A stretch of DNA of 61,333 nt from Spirochaetales bacterium (GCA_012797605.1 JAAZOT010000059.1:1-61333); one strand, 5' to 3'. Positions 1 to 9,277 are shown, counted from the stretch's first letter. Made by a program: numbers and translations. The notes: generated by a model from the sequence alone, not told the origin.

Positions 1-1394
1 ATACCGAAATTTTTGATGGTTTTTCTAAAACAGTGAGCAAGTGCAAATTTATTCCAGTAGTTTGTGGTTCTTCTCTTGAGAATGGTGGTATCTCAAATCT
101 CCTTGAAATAATAGCTAAATCTTTCCCTTCATATATTTCAAAAAAGCATTTTAAGGCTATTTCAAAGCAAGATAATAAAGAGATGCAGATTGAAATTTCT
201 GAAAACGGAAATTTTTGTGGTTTTTGCTTCAAAACGGTTCTTGATCAATTCAATGGCAAACTATCCTTTATTAGAGTTTTAAATGGAGAAATTAAAAAAG
301 ATGATGAAGTTTTAATAGTTGAAAAAAACAATAAATTCAAAGTAACAAAAATATTACAACCATTTGGAAATAAAATAGAAGAAATGGAAAAAGGGGTTAC
401 TGGTGATATCATTGTTTTACAAAAACTAGATGATATTAGCACAACTTATACCATTGGTAGCAAAGATATTTCATATACCTATGCTTTTGATAAACTCCCT
501 CAACCAGTTTATTCAGTTGCAATTTCGGCTAAAGATAAAAATACAGAAGATAAACTTATATCTACATTGCATAAATTTAGTGAAGAAGACCCAACATTAA
601 TCGTAAAATATGACCCAGAAACTAAACAAAATGTAATTTCTGGTATGGGAGAGCTTCATCTAGAAGTCTATTTTTCCAAGATTAGAAAACAGTTAAAATT
701 AGAGTTTGAAACATCTATTCCTAGGATTAATTATAAAGAAACAATTACTAAACAGGTTGAATCAAGATATAAACATAAGAAGCAGTCTGGTGGACATGGT
801 CAGTATGGAGAAGTCGCAATAAGAGTATCACCAAATAAAAGAGGCGAAGGTTTTAAATTTGTAAATTCAATTGTTGGTGGTGTCATACCAAAACAATACA
901 TTCCTGGTGTTGAAAAAGGTCTTATTGAAGGCTTAAACAATGGGGTACTTGGTAAATTCCCTATTATAGATATTATAGTTGAGCTTTTTGATGGTTCCTA
1001 TCATGAAGTTGATTCATCTGAAATGTCATTTAAGATTGCAGCAAGACAGGCATTAAAAGATGCAATGACAAAAGGCGATCCTATTTTACTTGAACCTATT
1101 ATGAATCTTTCGGTTTATGCCATGGATAAATATACTGGAGATATTATATCAGACTTAAATGGTAAAAGAGGTAAGATTCTTGGTATGGACCCAATTCCTG
1201 GTGGTTTAACTTTAATAAAGGCAGAAGTACCTCATAGTGAACTCTTAAGATATGCTACAGACTTAAAATCAATTACTCAAGGAACAGCATCATTCGAACT
1301 TGAATTTTCACATTATTCACCAATCACAGGAAAACTCGCTGAGCAAGTTATTGAAGAAAGAAAGAAATTTATTACAGCAGAAGAAGAAGAGTAA
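1..1394 (+). CDS. fusA: Elongation factor G-like translational GTPase (3' portion)
   Basis: The reading frame is open from base 3 to the stop at 1394, so the GTP-binding N-terminus lies upstream of the window. The visible part begins at the end of the G domain (the PVVCGSS segment). It continues through EF-G domains II, III, IV and V. Domain III carries SGMGELHLEV, and domain IV carries HKKQSGGHGQYGEV. The HKKQSGG form, rather than the RQSGG-type sequence of canonical EF-G, resembles the EF-G-like (EF-G-2/FusA2) subfamily, so this may be a second EF-G rather than the main translocase. That assignment rests on this motif alone. The family drives or remodels ribosome translocation with GTP. A GTG at 33 is only an internal codon. 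A strong terminator follows the gene. Confidence 0.88.
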   Translation, partial: TEIFDGFSKTVSKCKFIPVVCGSSLENGGISNLLEIIAKSFPSYISKKHFKAISKQDNKEMQIEISENGNFCGFCFKTVLDQFNGKLSFIRVLNGEIKKDDEVLIVEKNNKFKVTKILQPFGNKIEEMEKGVTGDIIVLQKLDDISTTYTIGSKDISYTYAFDKLPQPVYSVAISAKDKNTEDKLISTLHKFSEEDPTLIVKYDPETKQNVISGMGELHLEVYFSKIRKQLKLEFETSIPRINYKETITKQVESRYKHKKQSGGHGQYGEVAIRVSPNKRGEGFKFVNSIVGGVIPKQYIPGVEKGLIEGLNNGVLGKFPIIDIIVELFDGSYHEVDSSEMSFKIAARQALKDAMTKGDPILLEPIMNLSVYAMDKYTGDIISDLNGKRGKILGMDPIPGGLTLIKAEVPHSELLRYATDLKSITQGTASFELEFSHYSPITGKLAEQVIEERKKFITAEEEE

Positions 1395-1418
1395 TTTTCA
1401 GTTCTCCTTTAGTTTTTT

Positions 1419-1451
1419 AAAGGTAGCAGTTTTTTCTGCTACCTTTTTTTT
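1419..1451 (+). terminator. Rho-independent terminator after the EF-G-like gene
   Basis: An 11-bp perfect inverted repeat (1419-1429 with 1436-1446) closes a six-T loop and is followed directly by a T run. It sits 25 bases after the stop codon. This is a textbook intrinsic terminator. Confidence 0.9.
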
Positions 1452-1553
1452 CATAATATTATTAATTTTCTCTATTTTCTATTTTTGATTTTTTTATTAT
1501 CTTTTATTTAGATTATATATAATACTTAGTATAATAACATATTGAGAAATACA

Positions 1554-1742
1554 ATGAAAAGTTTATTTAATTTTAATCTTTTTAGTCTTAAAAATCATCT
1601 TAAAAATTTATTCAAACGGAAAAAAGTTATTACATGTAAATATTGCAATAAAAAATTAAGGATCCCATATTTAAAAAATAAGAGGCTAAGGGTTTTATGC
1701 CCACATTGTTCTAATACTTTTGAGGTATTCTTTCCAAAATAA
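1554..1742 (+). CDS. Small zinc-ribbon protein
   Basis: A 62-residue basic protein. Its C-terminal half has two CxxC knuckles, CKYC and CPHC, about 20 residues apart, separated by a basic loop. This is the pattern of a zinc ribbon that binds one Zn ion by four cysteines. The N-terminal 25 residues are basic and phenylalanine-rich. The ATG at 1554 is preferred over an in-frame TTG at 1542, though neither has a clear ribosome binding site. The gene stands alone between a terminator and a converging methyltransferase gene. It resembles the short zinc-ribbon domains at the N-termini of bacterial membrane proteins. The function is not recognised. The gene's end is part of a 16-base tandem repeat. 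Confidence 0.6.
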   Translation: MKSLFNFNLFSLKNHLKNLFKRKKVITCKYCNKKLRIPYLKNKRLRVLCPHCSNTFEVFFPK

Positions 1743-1782
1743 TATAAAACCTAAATAATATGAAAACTAAATAATATGAAAA
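1735..1782. repeat. 16-bp tandem repeat, three copies, over the zinc-ribbon stop codon
   Basis: Units lie at 1735-1750, 1751-1766 and 1767-1782. The second and third are identical, and the first differs at two positions and contains the stop codon of the zinc-ribbon gene. It is one of several 3'-end duplications in the window. Confidence 0.8.
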
Positions 1783-1861
1783 AATTATAGTACTTAAAAG
1801 AAATAAGAAAAAAATGAAAAATTATCAATATTATAATGAATCGATTATAGTTAAATTATGC

Positions 1862-2488
1862 TTATTTTTCACATATAAAAATTGTAGAATATTGACTTTT
1901 AATCTTTTCAACATATGAAAAATATTTTTGAGCTAAATCATATATTTTGATATCAGAATGATCAAAAAACTCTATATAAGTTTCTTCCTTAAAAAAAGGC
2001 AACTTAAAACCCTTTTTTTGTTCGATATTGTTAAATATAAATATACCACCTTCATTTAAACAATCTTTAATATTAAAGAAAAAATCATCAACATCTTTAA
2101 TGTGAACTAAGAGAAAAAAGCAGTATATAATATCAAAATTTTCAGCAAGCTTTTCTTTTTCAAGGTCTAGTTTTATCAACTTAACTTTATTTTTTAACTT
2201 TTTATTGGCAGATTTTAACATTTTTTCTGAAACATCTATTCCAAAAATTTGGTAATTTTTATAATTTTTTTCTTCTAAGTAATTGTGAACTCTTTTAAGT
2301 ATTCTACCATCTCCGCAACCAAGATCACCTATCTTAATTGTATTGTTGCTCATATTAAAAAATGAGTCGAGTTTTGAAAACAATGTCTCTTTAGCAACTT
2401 TCCAATCAAAAGAATCTAGATGTTCATATTGTTTATAGTAAAATGGTGCAAAATAATCATAACCTATTTCGGCTTTTATAATCTTCAT
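1862..2488 (-). CDS. Class I SAM-dependent methyltransferase
   Basis: A 208-residue protein with a Rossmann-fold methyltransferase core. Motif I is IGDLGCGDGRIL, around residue 57. The acidic end of strand beta-2 follows in FGIDVSEKML. A motif IV-like stretch, FDIIYCFFLLVHI, comes around residue 120. These features predict transfer of a methyl group from S-adenosylmethionine, but the substrate cannot be read from the sequence. The N-terminal block with YDYFAPFYYKQYEHLD resembles small-molecule methyltransferases of the UbiE/Methyltransf_11 type. The gene lies downstream of, and in the same direction as, the 6S-like RNA. It may be transcribed by read-through from that RNA's promoter. It converges with the zinc-ribbon gene. 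Confidence 0.8.
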   Translation of the reverse strand: MKIIKAEIGYDYFAPFYYKQYEHLDSFDWKVAKETLFSKLDSFFNMSNNTIKIGDLGCGDGRILKRVHNYLEEKNYKNYQIFGIDVSEKMLKSANKKLKNKVKLIKLDLEKEKLAENFDIIYCFFLLVHIKDVDDFFFNIKDCLNEGGIFIFNNIEQKKGFKLPFFKEETYIEFFDHSDIKIYDLAQKYFSYVEKIKSQYSTIFICEK

Positions 2489-2551
2489 AACTAAAAATAC
2501 AAAATTAAAAAAGATATGAAAAATTACTTAAATCGAAGACTTAAAATTACA

Positions 2552-2730
2552 AAAAAAACCCGGGGTACCGGCTCCGAAGGTTATGTTAACCCTTGAGTTA
2601 ACAAAGGCTCTCTAATGCAACCGCCGGTAGCTAATGCTAAGCAAAAGCCGCCAATTGTATTGCCCTCGAGAATCCTTCCCTTTTATGTGTAGGTTTACAT
2701 ATTTTATTCAGATACCGAATATCCCAGGTC
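2552..2730 (-). ncRNA. ssrS: 6S RNA (RNA polymerase regulator), predicted
   Basis: This GC-rich island of about 180 nt in an AT-rich intergenic region folds as a long 6S-like hairpin when read on the minus strand. A closing stem pairs 2730-2720 with 2567-2557 (10 of 11 pairs including G-U). It continues with 2718-2708 against 2578-2569 around one bulged A. The 3' side then carries a small hairpin, with GTTAAC arms at 2585-2590 and 2597-2602, where 6S RNAs have one. An apical stem follows, with arms around 2620-2670. The length, the closed ends, the 5' AUUUGACCUGGGAUAUUC resemblance to the E. coli 6S start, and the U run at 2558-2551 all fit. 6S RNA mimics an open promoter and binds the housekeeping RNA polymerase. 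The 3' end is set by the U run. The call rests on hand folding, not on a covariance model. Confidence 0.8.
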
Positions 2731-2736
2731 AAATCC

Positions 2737-2764
2737 ATTATATTGTATTTTTTTGAAATATCAA
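2737..2764 (-). promoter_or_regulatory. Sigma-70 promoter of the 6S-like RNA
   Basis: On the minus strand a TTGATA -35 box (2764-2759), a 16-base spacer and a consensus TATAAT -10 box (2742-2737) predict a start near 2730. That is exactly the first base of the closing stem of the 6S-like RNA. Confidence 0.8.
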
Positions 2765-2986
2765 GGTAAAATCAAAGGTAAAACAGAGGTTTTTAACTTG
2801 TAAATTATTTTAATTATTATAAAATTGATTCAAATAAAAAATGATTGTTTATGCTGTTTAATTGTACTTAAATTTTTATAAATATTAAAAATCGATATTA
2901 AAATAAAGAAATAATGCATAAAAATAGCAGCAATAAAAATAATACTGCTTAAAAATTACAGCAAAAAAATGATAAGGAGAGAGAAG

Positions 2987-3904
2987 ATGGCTATGCGTTT
3001 GATTACAAGATCAGATTTTGATGGGCTTGCATGTGCTGTATTATTAAAAGAAGCGGGGATAATAGATCATTTCAAATTTGTTCATCCAAAAGATATTCAA
3101 GATGGTCTTATTGAAGTCAATGAAAATGATGTACTTGCAAATGTTCCATACGCAAAGGGTTGTGGATTATGGTTTGACCATCATCTTAGTGAAGAAGAAA
3201 GACAAGCTTTTCCCTATAATTATAAAGGGATGAGTAAGCCAGCACCATCTGCAGCTCAGGTTATATATGACTATTACGATGGTGATACGAGATTCAAGAA
3301 ATTCAAAGGACTCATGAATGCAGTAAATAAATCTGATTCTGGGAATTTGACAAAAAGAGAGATTCTACACCCAAAAGGTTGGATTCTATTGTCTTTTATT
3401 ATGGACCCAAGAACAAGCCTTGGTAGATTTAAGGATTATAGAATTTCAAACTACCAATTAATGGAAAATCTTGTGGATTACTGCAGAACTATGCCTATAA
3501 ATAGAATATTGAAACATGAAGATGTAAAAGAGAGAGTCATAAGATACAAAGAACAAGAAAAAGAATATAAAAAAATGCTATTAAAATACAGTTATCTGAA
3601 AAAGAATGTACTGGTAATAGACTTGCGTACTGCCCCAATTATATATACTGGAAATAGGTTTATAGAGTATTGTCTATTCCCAAAGGCAACTATCTCAATT
3701 AGAGTAATGTGGGGTAAACAAAATCAAAATATTGTTTTTGCAGTTGGGCATTCAATAATAAATAGAAAATCTAATGTGAATGTCGGTTCACTCATGCTTA
3801 AATATGGGGGCGGTGGACATCCTAAGGTTGGAACTTGTCAGGTTCCAGTTGAAGATGCAGATAAGGTTTTATCAGAATTAATTGAAACATGCGTAGAAAA
3901 ATAA
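2987..3904 (+). CDS. DHH-family phosphoesterase (exopolyphosphatase-like)
   Basis: A protein of about 305 residues. The N-terminal DHH domain has RSDFDGLACA (the DxD metal-binding motif) and, around residue 60, WFDHH, the family signature. The C-terminal DHHA1-type domain ends with GGGGHPKVGTCQV, which binds the phosphate substrate. The family hydrolyses phosphodiester or phosphoanhydride bonds with Mn(II). Relatives of this length are usually annotated as exopolyphosphatase-like or nano-RNase-like, and the substrate here is not settled. The ATG at 2987 is chosen because AAGGAG sits seven bases upstream. An earlier in-frame ATG at 2969 would place that ribosome binding site inside the coding region. 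The gene is monocistronic. Confidence 0.82.
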   Translation: MAMRLITRSDFDGLACAVLLKEAGIIDHFKFVHPKDIQDGLIEVNENDVLANVPYAKGCGLWFDHHLSEEERQAFPYNYKGMSKPAPSAAQVIYDYYDGDTRFKKFKGLMNAVNKSDSGNLTKREILHPKGWILLSFIMDPRTSLGRFKDYRISNYQLMENLVDYCRTMPINRILKHEDVKERVIRYKEQEKEYKKMLLKYSYLKKNVLVIDLRTAPIIYTGNRFIEYCLFPKATISIRVMWGKQNQNIVFAVGHSIINRKSNVNVGSLMLKYGGGGHPKVGTCQVPVEDADKVLSELIETCVEK

Positions 3905-3979
3905 ATCTATTTAATTATAAATTTTAGTAAATTTTTCCTCTATTAGAAAAATGAAAAAATATCACTATAGAAAAATAAA
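3894..3979. repeat. Three dispersed copies of a 12-bp gene-end sequence
   Basis: TAGAAAAATAAA covers the stop codon of the DHH gene (3894-3905). It recurs with one change at 3944-3955 and exactly at 3968-3979. The unit is A-rich, so chance is harder to exclude than for the longer repeats elsewhere in the window. Confidence 0.5.
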
Positions 3980-4021
3980 AAAATTGTAACTAAAAAAAAT
4001 CAAAAACAATAGGATTTAAAA

Positions 4022-6013
4022 ATGAACAAATTTTTATTTGGAGTAGATTATTATCCAGAGCAGTGGGATAAATCTATCTGGGAAGATGATGCAAAAAAAA
4101 TGGCAAACGCTGGTTTTGAAGCAATAAGAATAATGGAATTTGCTTGGTGTTTAATAGAAAAGAAGGAAGGGGTCTTTGATTTCTCATTATTTGATGAAGT
4201 GATAGATATTTTTTCAAGGTACAATATCAAGGTAGTTTTAGGAACTCCAACAGCCACAATACCTTTCTGGCTTTATCAAAAAGATAGATCTATTTTACAA
4301 GTTACTTATGATGGAAAGCAAAAACAGTTTGGTGGAAGAAGGTCCCATTGTATAAATAATCCAACATATATTAAACATGTTGAAAGACTTGTTGAAGAAA
4401 TCGCTAATCACTTTGGTCCTAATGAAAATGTCATTGGTTGGCAACTTGATAATGAAATTGGTCATGAAGGTTCAGATTTTTGTTATTGTGAAAATTGCGA
4501 AAAAAAATGGAATATCTGGTTAAAAGAAAGATATAAGGATATTGACAATTTAAACAGAACTTGGGGAACTGTTTTCTGGGGTACAAGTTACTATGATTTT
4601 AATATCCCAGTTCCTAAAAACACCTTTGGTTCATTACAAAATCCTACTCTTTTAGTTGATTATTCCAGATTTATGTCTGATAGTAATATTAAATTCTTAA
4701 ATTTACAGTATAAGATATTGAGAGATAAGATTAACCAAAATCAGTGGATTTCCACAGATATTTTCATGCCATCATTATCTTCTTCAATTGATTTTGCAAA
4801 TTTAACAAAAAATCATGATTTTATAGGTATAAATAACTACCCTGTTTGGGGAGAACAAAACCAGCCTCTTCCTTATTATTTTATTTCATTAAACTTATCT
4901 TATTTAAAAGGATTAAAAGACAATAAACATTTCACTATCTTTGAACAGATGTCTGGAATTCAAGGACATAGCTGTCTAGGGTATCTTCCCAAAATAGAAG
5001 AGTTGATACTATGGACAAATAAATCTATAATTTTTGGAGCAGATAAACTTTTTTACTTTAGATATAGAACAGCACTTTTTGGTCAGGAGCAACTTTGCTA
5101 TGGTCTTTTAAATCCAGATAATTCTGAAACTGAAATTTTTACAAAGCTTACACAAAACATAAAAGTAAATAGAGAAATTTTCGAAAGGATCTCTTCTTCT
5201 TCTCAGAAAGAGTCTATCGCATGTCTAGTTTACGATAAAGATAATGTTAGACTTTCTCGATATCAGTATCAGACAAAGGCACTTTATTTTAAACCTACTG
5301 AATATATGCAAGCTGGTTATGAACTTGAATTCACAAGATGGTATGCCCCATTTTCACTTTACAATATTTCGGTTGATGTAAAACCATATGAAAATGTAGA
5401 ACTTGATAGATATAAAATAATTAGTTTACCTCTATATTTTATGGTCGATGAGGACTTTTATCTCAAACTTGAAAAATGGGTTGAAAATGGTGGTATACTA
5501 ATACTTTCATGGAGATGTGGAATTAGAGATAAAAATAACAAAGCTTTGACTGAAAAACTACCTGGAAAATTCAATAAAATTTGTGGAATAGAGATAGAAA
5601 AATTTGAGTCATTAAATGAAACAAATACAAAAATAAAATCTGGTCTTCTAACTTTTAAGATTGAAGCTTGGGCCGATGTAATAGAGACAAAGGGTGCCAA
5701 AATTCTAGCAAAATATAGTGATAAGAAAAAACCCTATTTTGGAAAGCCAGCCATAACCGTTAATAATTACGGTAAAGGGAAGGTTTATTATTTTGGTACT
5801 TCATTATCACCACTAGGACTACTATATTTCTATTACAAAATATTTAAAGACAAAAAACTTAAACCGAAATTTTATGGGTTTGGAATAGAATCCATTGAAT
5901 ATATAGATAAAACTGGAAAAGAATTTAGGGCTATCATCAATAATAACTCAAAAAACAAGAAAGCCTTAGGTAAAAAGATAAAACCCTATGGTTTTAGTAT
6001 CTCTGAAATGTGA
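4022..6013 (+). CDS. Beta-galactosidase, glycoside hydrolase family 42
   Basis: This 663-residue protein has the GH42 layout: a TIM-barrel catalytic domain (about 1-390), an amidotransferase-like trimerisation domain (about 390-600) and a short C-terminal beta domain. The start FGVDYYPEQW is the family signature. The acid/base glutamate is E145 in WQLDNEIG, and the nucleophile is E308 in TIFEQMSG. Cysteines in the CYCENC segment plus an upstream one match the zinc site of thermophilic GH42 enzymes. It would hydrolyse beta-galactosides, probably in the cytoplasm because no signal peptide is visible. There is no adjacent sugar transporter or regulator. The substrate could also be a beta-galactoside oligosaccharide or an arabinoside. 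Confidence 0.92.
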   Translation: MNKFLFGVDYYPEQWDKSIWEDDAKKMANAGFEAIRIMEFAWCLIEKKEGVFDFSLFDEVIDIFSRYNIKVVLGTPTATIPFWLYQKDRSILQVTYDGKQKQFGGRRSHCINNPTYIKHVERLVEEIANHFGPNENVIGWQLDNEIGHEGSDFCYCENCEKKWNIWLKERYKDIDNLNRTWGTVFWGTSYYDFNIPVPKNTFGSLQNPTLLVDYSRFMSDSNIKFLNLQYKILRDKINQNQWISTDIFMPSLSSSIDFANLTKNHDFIGINNYPVWGEQNQPLPYYFISLNLSYLKGLKDNKHFTIFEQMSGIQGHSCLGYLPKIEELILWTNKSIIFGADKLFYFRYRTALFGQEQLCYGLLNPDNSETEIFTKLTQNIKVNREIFERISSSSQKESIACLVYDKDNVRLSRYQYQTKALYFKPTEYMQAGYELEFTRWYAPFSLYNISVDVKPYENVELDRYKIISLPLYFMVDEDFYLKLEKWVENGGILILSWRCGIRDKNNKALTEKLPGKFNKICGIEIEKFESLNETNTKIKSGLLTFKIEAWADVIETKGAKILAKYSDKKKPYFGKPAITVNNYGKGKVYYFGTSLSPLGLLYFYYKIFKDKKLKPKFYGFGIESIEYIDKTGKEFRAIINNNSKNKKALGKKIKPYGFSISEM

Positions 6014-6037
6014 TTTTTAATTTTAATTTTCTAAAAT

Positions 6038-6069
6038 AAAAAAGGGACTTTCTTCAAAGCCCCTTTTTT
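6038..6069. terminator. Bidirectional terminator between the GH42 and gdhA genes
   Basis: A hairpin of A6-GGG-A-CTTT / AAAG-C-CCC-T6 with one mismatch and a four-base loop lies between convergent genes. The A run and T run let it work in both directions. Confidence 0.85.
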
Positions 6070-6109
6070 ATTTTTAATCTAAATTGTTATCTTTGTTTTA
6101 AGCAAAATC

Positions 6110-7450
6110 TTATACTAATCCTTGATCAATCATGGCATTAGCAACTTTTAAGAATCCAGCGATATTTGCACCATTTACTAAGTTACCAGGAGTACCAAAT
6201 TCTTTAGCTGCATTTTGACATGCATTGTGAATGTTTATCATGATTCCATGGAGTCTTTCATCTACTTCTTTTGAAGACCATGATAATCTCATGCTATTTT
6301 GTGACATTTCAAGACCAGAAGTTGCTACACCACCTGCATTAGCGGCTTTCGCTGGTCCAAAAAGAACATTATTATCAAGGAAGTATTTTACTGCATCTAA
6401 TGTACATGGCATATTTGCAGCTTCAACTACACATTTAACACCATTTTTTACAAGTTCTTTTGCATCATTAAGATCAAGTTCATTTTGTGTAGCACAAGGA
6501 ATAGCAACATCAACTGGAATAGACCATGGTCTTTTACCAGCTTCAAATTTAACTTTGAATTTATCAGCATAATCCTGAACTTTATCTCTACCAGAAGCTC
6601 TCATTTCAAGCATATAATCAATCTTTTCACCTTTAATTCCATCTGGATCATAAATAAATCCATCTGGACCTGAAAGTGTAACTACTTTTCCACCGAGTTC
6701 TGTTATTTTTAATGCAGCACCCCATGCGACATTACCAAAACCAGAAAGGGCAACTTTTTTACCGTTAAAATCCATCCCTTTAGTTTTAAGCATCTCTTCA
6801 GCAAAATATGTAACACCAAAACCAGTAGCTTCTGGTCTAATGAGCGAACCACCCCAATTTATACCTTTACCTGTTAAAACACCTGTAAATTCATTGACAA
6901 GTTTCTTATATTGACCAAATAGATATCCGATTTCTCTACCACCTACTCCGATATCACCAGCTGGAACATCTGTATCAGGACCAATATGCCTGAAAAGTTC
7001 ACTCATGAAAGCCTGACAGAATCTCATAACTTCTGAGTCTGATTTACCTCTTGGATCAAAATCAGAACCACCTTTTCCACCACCCATAGGAAGGGTTGTT
7101 AAGCTATTTTTAAATATCTGTTCAAAGCCAAGAAATTTTAAGATAGAAAGATTTACTGAAGGATGAAATCTAAGTCCACCTTTATAAGGACCAATAGCTG
7201 AGTTAAACTGAACTCTATAGCCTCTATTTACTTGGAATTCACCTTTATCATCTTGCCAGCAAACTCTAAAAGAAACAGTTCTTTCTGGTTCAACAATTCT
7301 TTCAAGAATTTTATGTTTTTTATATTTTGGATCTTTATCTACAACTGCTCTTAAAGAGTTTAAAACTTCTTCAACAGATTGAATGAATTCTTTTTCCCAG
7401 TAATACCTTTCTTTTACTGAGCTAATAACTTCATCAACATAATGACTCAT
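6110..7450 (-). CDS. gdhA: NADP-type glutamate dehydrogenase (hexameric)
   Basis: A 446-residue protein, typical of class I hexameric glutamate dehydrogenase. It interconverts 2-oxoglutarate plus ammonia with glutamate. The catalytic-lysine segment PMGGGKGG is near residue 125, after GPYKGGLRFHP. PAGDIGVGGREIGY follows, and the Rossmann segment ALSGFGNVAWGAA is in the second half. The length and the NWGGSLIRPEATGFG stretch match the biosynthetic NADP(H) enzymes. Cofactor choice is inferred from that similarity. A strong GGAGGAG ribosome binding site precedes the ATG. It is the last gene of a minus-strand run after the PEGA protein gene and shares a bidirectional terminator with the GH42 gene. 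Confidence 0.95.
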   Translation of the reverse strand: MSHYVDEVISSVKERYYWEKEFIQSVEEVLNSLRAVVDKDPKYKKHKILERIVEPERTVSFRVCWQDDKGEFQVNRGYRVQFNSAIGPYKGGLRFHPSVNLSILKFLGFEQIFKNSLTTLPMGGGKGGSDFDPRGKSDSEVMRFCQAFMSELFRHIGPDTDVPAGDIGVGGREIGYLFGQYKKLVNEFTGVLTGKGINWGGSLIRPEATGFGVTYFAEEMLKTKGMDFNGKKVALSGFGNVAWGAALKITELGGKVVTLSGPDGFIYDPDGIKGEKIDYMLEMRASGRDKVQDYADKFKVKFEAGKRPWSIPVDVAIPCATQNELDLNDAKELVKNGVKCVVEAANMPCTLDAVKYFLDNNVLFGPAKAANAGGVATSGLEMSQNSMRLSWSSKEVDERLHGIMINIHNACQNAAKEFGTPGNLVNGANIAGFLKVANAMIDQGLV

Positions 7451-7526
7451 ATCTCCTCCAAATTTAATATTTTTTAAGACAATTTTAGTAAACTTTATTT
7501 TGTTTTTAAGTCAAGTTTTTTAATAA

Positions 7527-8888
7527 TTATAGAGTGTAATAATTTATAAATTGGTAATACTTGTATAATTCAGTCAATGAAAGTATCTCAAAAATAGCAA
7601 ATGAAATCAATCCTATAGCTACTAATGCTGCTGAACTATAAAGTCCAATGGTTTGAGATGGGTATAAAGAAGAATTATTGAATTGATTAAAATAATTATA
7701 TAATATTGAACCAACTATAGAACCAGCCAACCCATAACAGCCATACCAGAAATAATTATAAACTTGAGTCAAAATTGTATTTGAATAATTAATATAGAAA
7801 GATGTTGTGTTTATAGGCATCAAATATACATAAATTTCTTTCTCAAAATCTTTATCTTCAATTGTGACAAAAATCTCTTTCGATTCATAACCTTTCGCAC
7901 TAATAATTATAAAATGATTACCTGAAGGCAACTCAATGGATAAAGGACTATTCCCCACAAATTGATTTGATATCTTAATATTAGCTGAACTTGGAAAAGT
8001 ATTTATTTTAAGTTTACAATGAGTATTTTTTTTATTTAAAAAAACAGTTATCTTTTCATTTTTTTCCAACTTAACTTTTTGAGAAATAGGATCATAACCA
8101 TCTTCAAAAATTTTTATATTATGCTCTCCCTCTTCTAAAACAAGTTCACAAATGGATGGATAATTTTCATCCATAAAATGAGTGGTAACAGTGCCATCTA
8201 CTTCGATATAAGCAGAAGTATTAAGCTCAACTTCAAGATTGTAAAATTTTTGATTTAAGAAAAATGACATCACATTATTTATAAAAAGATTCTTAAAATC
8301 ATTGAAAAAACTTAGGTATTTATAGTCAAAAGAAAAATTCTTCTCGGAAATTTGATTGTCAAATATAGAAATTTTTCTACAATAAATATAGATTTTTGAG
8401 CTCTTGAAGTCATACTCATAAGATATTTCATATTTTATTATTGAATTGTCTTCAGAATCTTCCTTTTTATCTGTTTTGAATAAAATAAAATCCTTCTTAT
8501 CTAATTCTTCAAAAAAAGTATCTTTAAAAGTAAATTGATTATTAATGCTTCTTTGTTTTTGAAAATAAATTGCAAGTTTATTAAATAAGAAAGAGACCAA
8601 ATTCTCTCTAGCTTTTTCATCTAATTTTATTTTTCTATCATTAAAGTATAAATCGAAAAGAGATGACAGTGTTGAACCAATAAAATTGGCTCTAATATCA
8701 TTGTTTTTATTAATTATATTAACGGTATAATTTATCTTAAAGTCAAAAAGATAGTTGTATGGAAATGCAATAGAAATCTTTTGAATTTTTTCTGGATAAA
8801 CTAATAAATTTGAAGGATAAGCAATTACATTTATGGATAAAATTAAAAATAAAAAGGATATAAGAAGAGTTGGTTTAATGATTTTCAT
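7527..8888 (-). CDS. PEGA-domain membrane protein with signal peptide
   Basis: A 453-residue protein. It starts with a hydrophobic signal peptide (about residues 1-23). A long region follows with no recognised domain. Then come two PEGA-like beta-sandwich modules: about 210-285, ending HNIKIFEDGYDPISQKV, and about 290-350, with PLSIELPSG and GYESKEIFVTI. The C-terminus has two hydrophobic segments (about 375-400 and 410-440). PEGA domains occur in surface and envelope proteins of spirochaetes and related bacteria, and their role is poorly known. It sits between cheY and gdhA on the same strand, with no obvious functional link to either. Export is predicted from the signal peptide. Confidence 0.75.
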   Translation of the reverse strand: MKIIKPTLLISFLFLILSINVIAYPSNLLVYPEKIQKISIAFPYNYLFDFKINYTVNIINKNNDIRANFIGSTLSSLFDLYFNDRKIKLDEKARENLVSFLFNKLAIYFQKQRSINNQFTFKDTFFEELDKKDFILFKTDKKEDSEDNSIIKYEISYEYDFKSSKIYIYCRKISIFDNQISEKNFSFDYKYLSFFNDFKNLFINNVMSFFLNQKFYNLEVELNTSAYIEVDGTVTTHFMDENYPSICELVLEEGEHNIKIFEDGYDPISQKVKLEKNEKITVFLNKKNTHCKLKINTFPSSANIKISNQFVGNSPLSIELPSGNHFIIISAKGYESKEIFVTIEDKDFEKEIYVYLMPINTTSFYINYSNTILTQVYNYFWYGCYGLAGSIVGSILYNYFNQFNNSSLYPSQTIGLYSSAALVAIGLISFAIFEILSLTELYKYYQFINYYTL

Positions 8889-8908
8889 AATTCAATTTCA
8901 AGAAAACA

Positions 8909-9277
8909 TCAATGTTTTTCTAAGACTTTCTTTATTGCTGAAATCAGTCTTTCTTCTTTGAAAGGTTTTACGATAAAATCTTTAGCACCAGCCTTAATAG
9001 CTGCAACTATCAATTTTTGTTGTCCAAGTGCAGAACACATTATCACTTTAGCATGTGGATCGGCAATGATAATCCTTTGCAAAGCTTCAAGACCGTTCAT
9101 TACAGGCATTGTTATATCTAATAGCACAATATCAGGTTTAAGTTCATTATATTTTTTTATGGCTTCTACACCATTTGCTGCTTCACCACAAACACTAATG
9201 CCATACTTATGTAAAATATCTTTTATCATCATTCTGACAAAAGCAAGATCATCAACAATAAGCACAGAAGATTTCAT
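8909..9277 (-). CDS. cheY: CheY-like single-domain response regulator
   Basis: The 122 residues form one receiver domain. The acidic pair is in LIVDDLAF. The phosphoacceptor aspartate is in IVLLDITMP, around residue 55. The conserved Ser is in IMCSALG and the lysine in FIVKPF. With no output domain, it should act like CheY, switching the flagellar motor or relaying phosphate. No chemotaxis kinase gene is adjacent. It lies between prfB and the PEGA gene, all on the minus strand. A standalone stress- or polarity-type receiver cannot be excluded. Confidence 0.85.
   Translation of the reverse strand: MKSSVLIVDDLAFVRMMIKDILHKYGISVCGEAANGVEAIKKYNELKPDIVLLDITMPVMNGLEALQRIIIADPHAKVIMCSALGQQKLIVAAIKAGAKDFIVKPFKEERLISAIKKVLEKH

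Noticed and set aside
2560..2690. FMN-riboswitch-like ACCGGCGGT on the minus strand
   Set aside because: The other conserved FMN riboswitch segments are missing, no riboflavin gene follows, and the whole region fits a 6S fold better.
6231..6572. 113-residue open frame opposite gdhA
   Set aside because: It lies wholly inside gdhA on the other strand and has no recognisable protein features.
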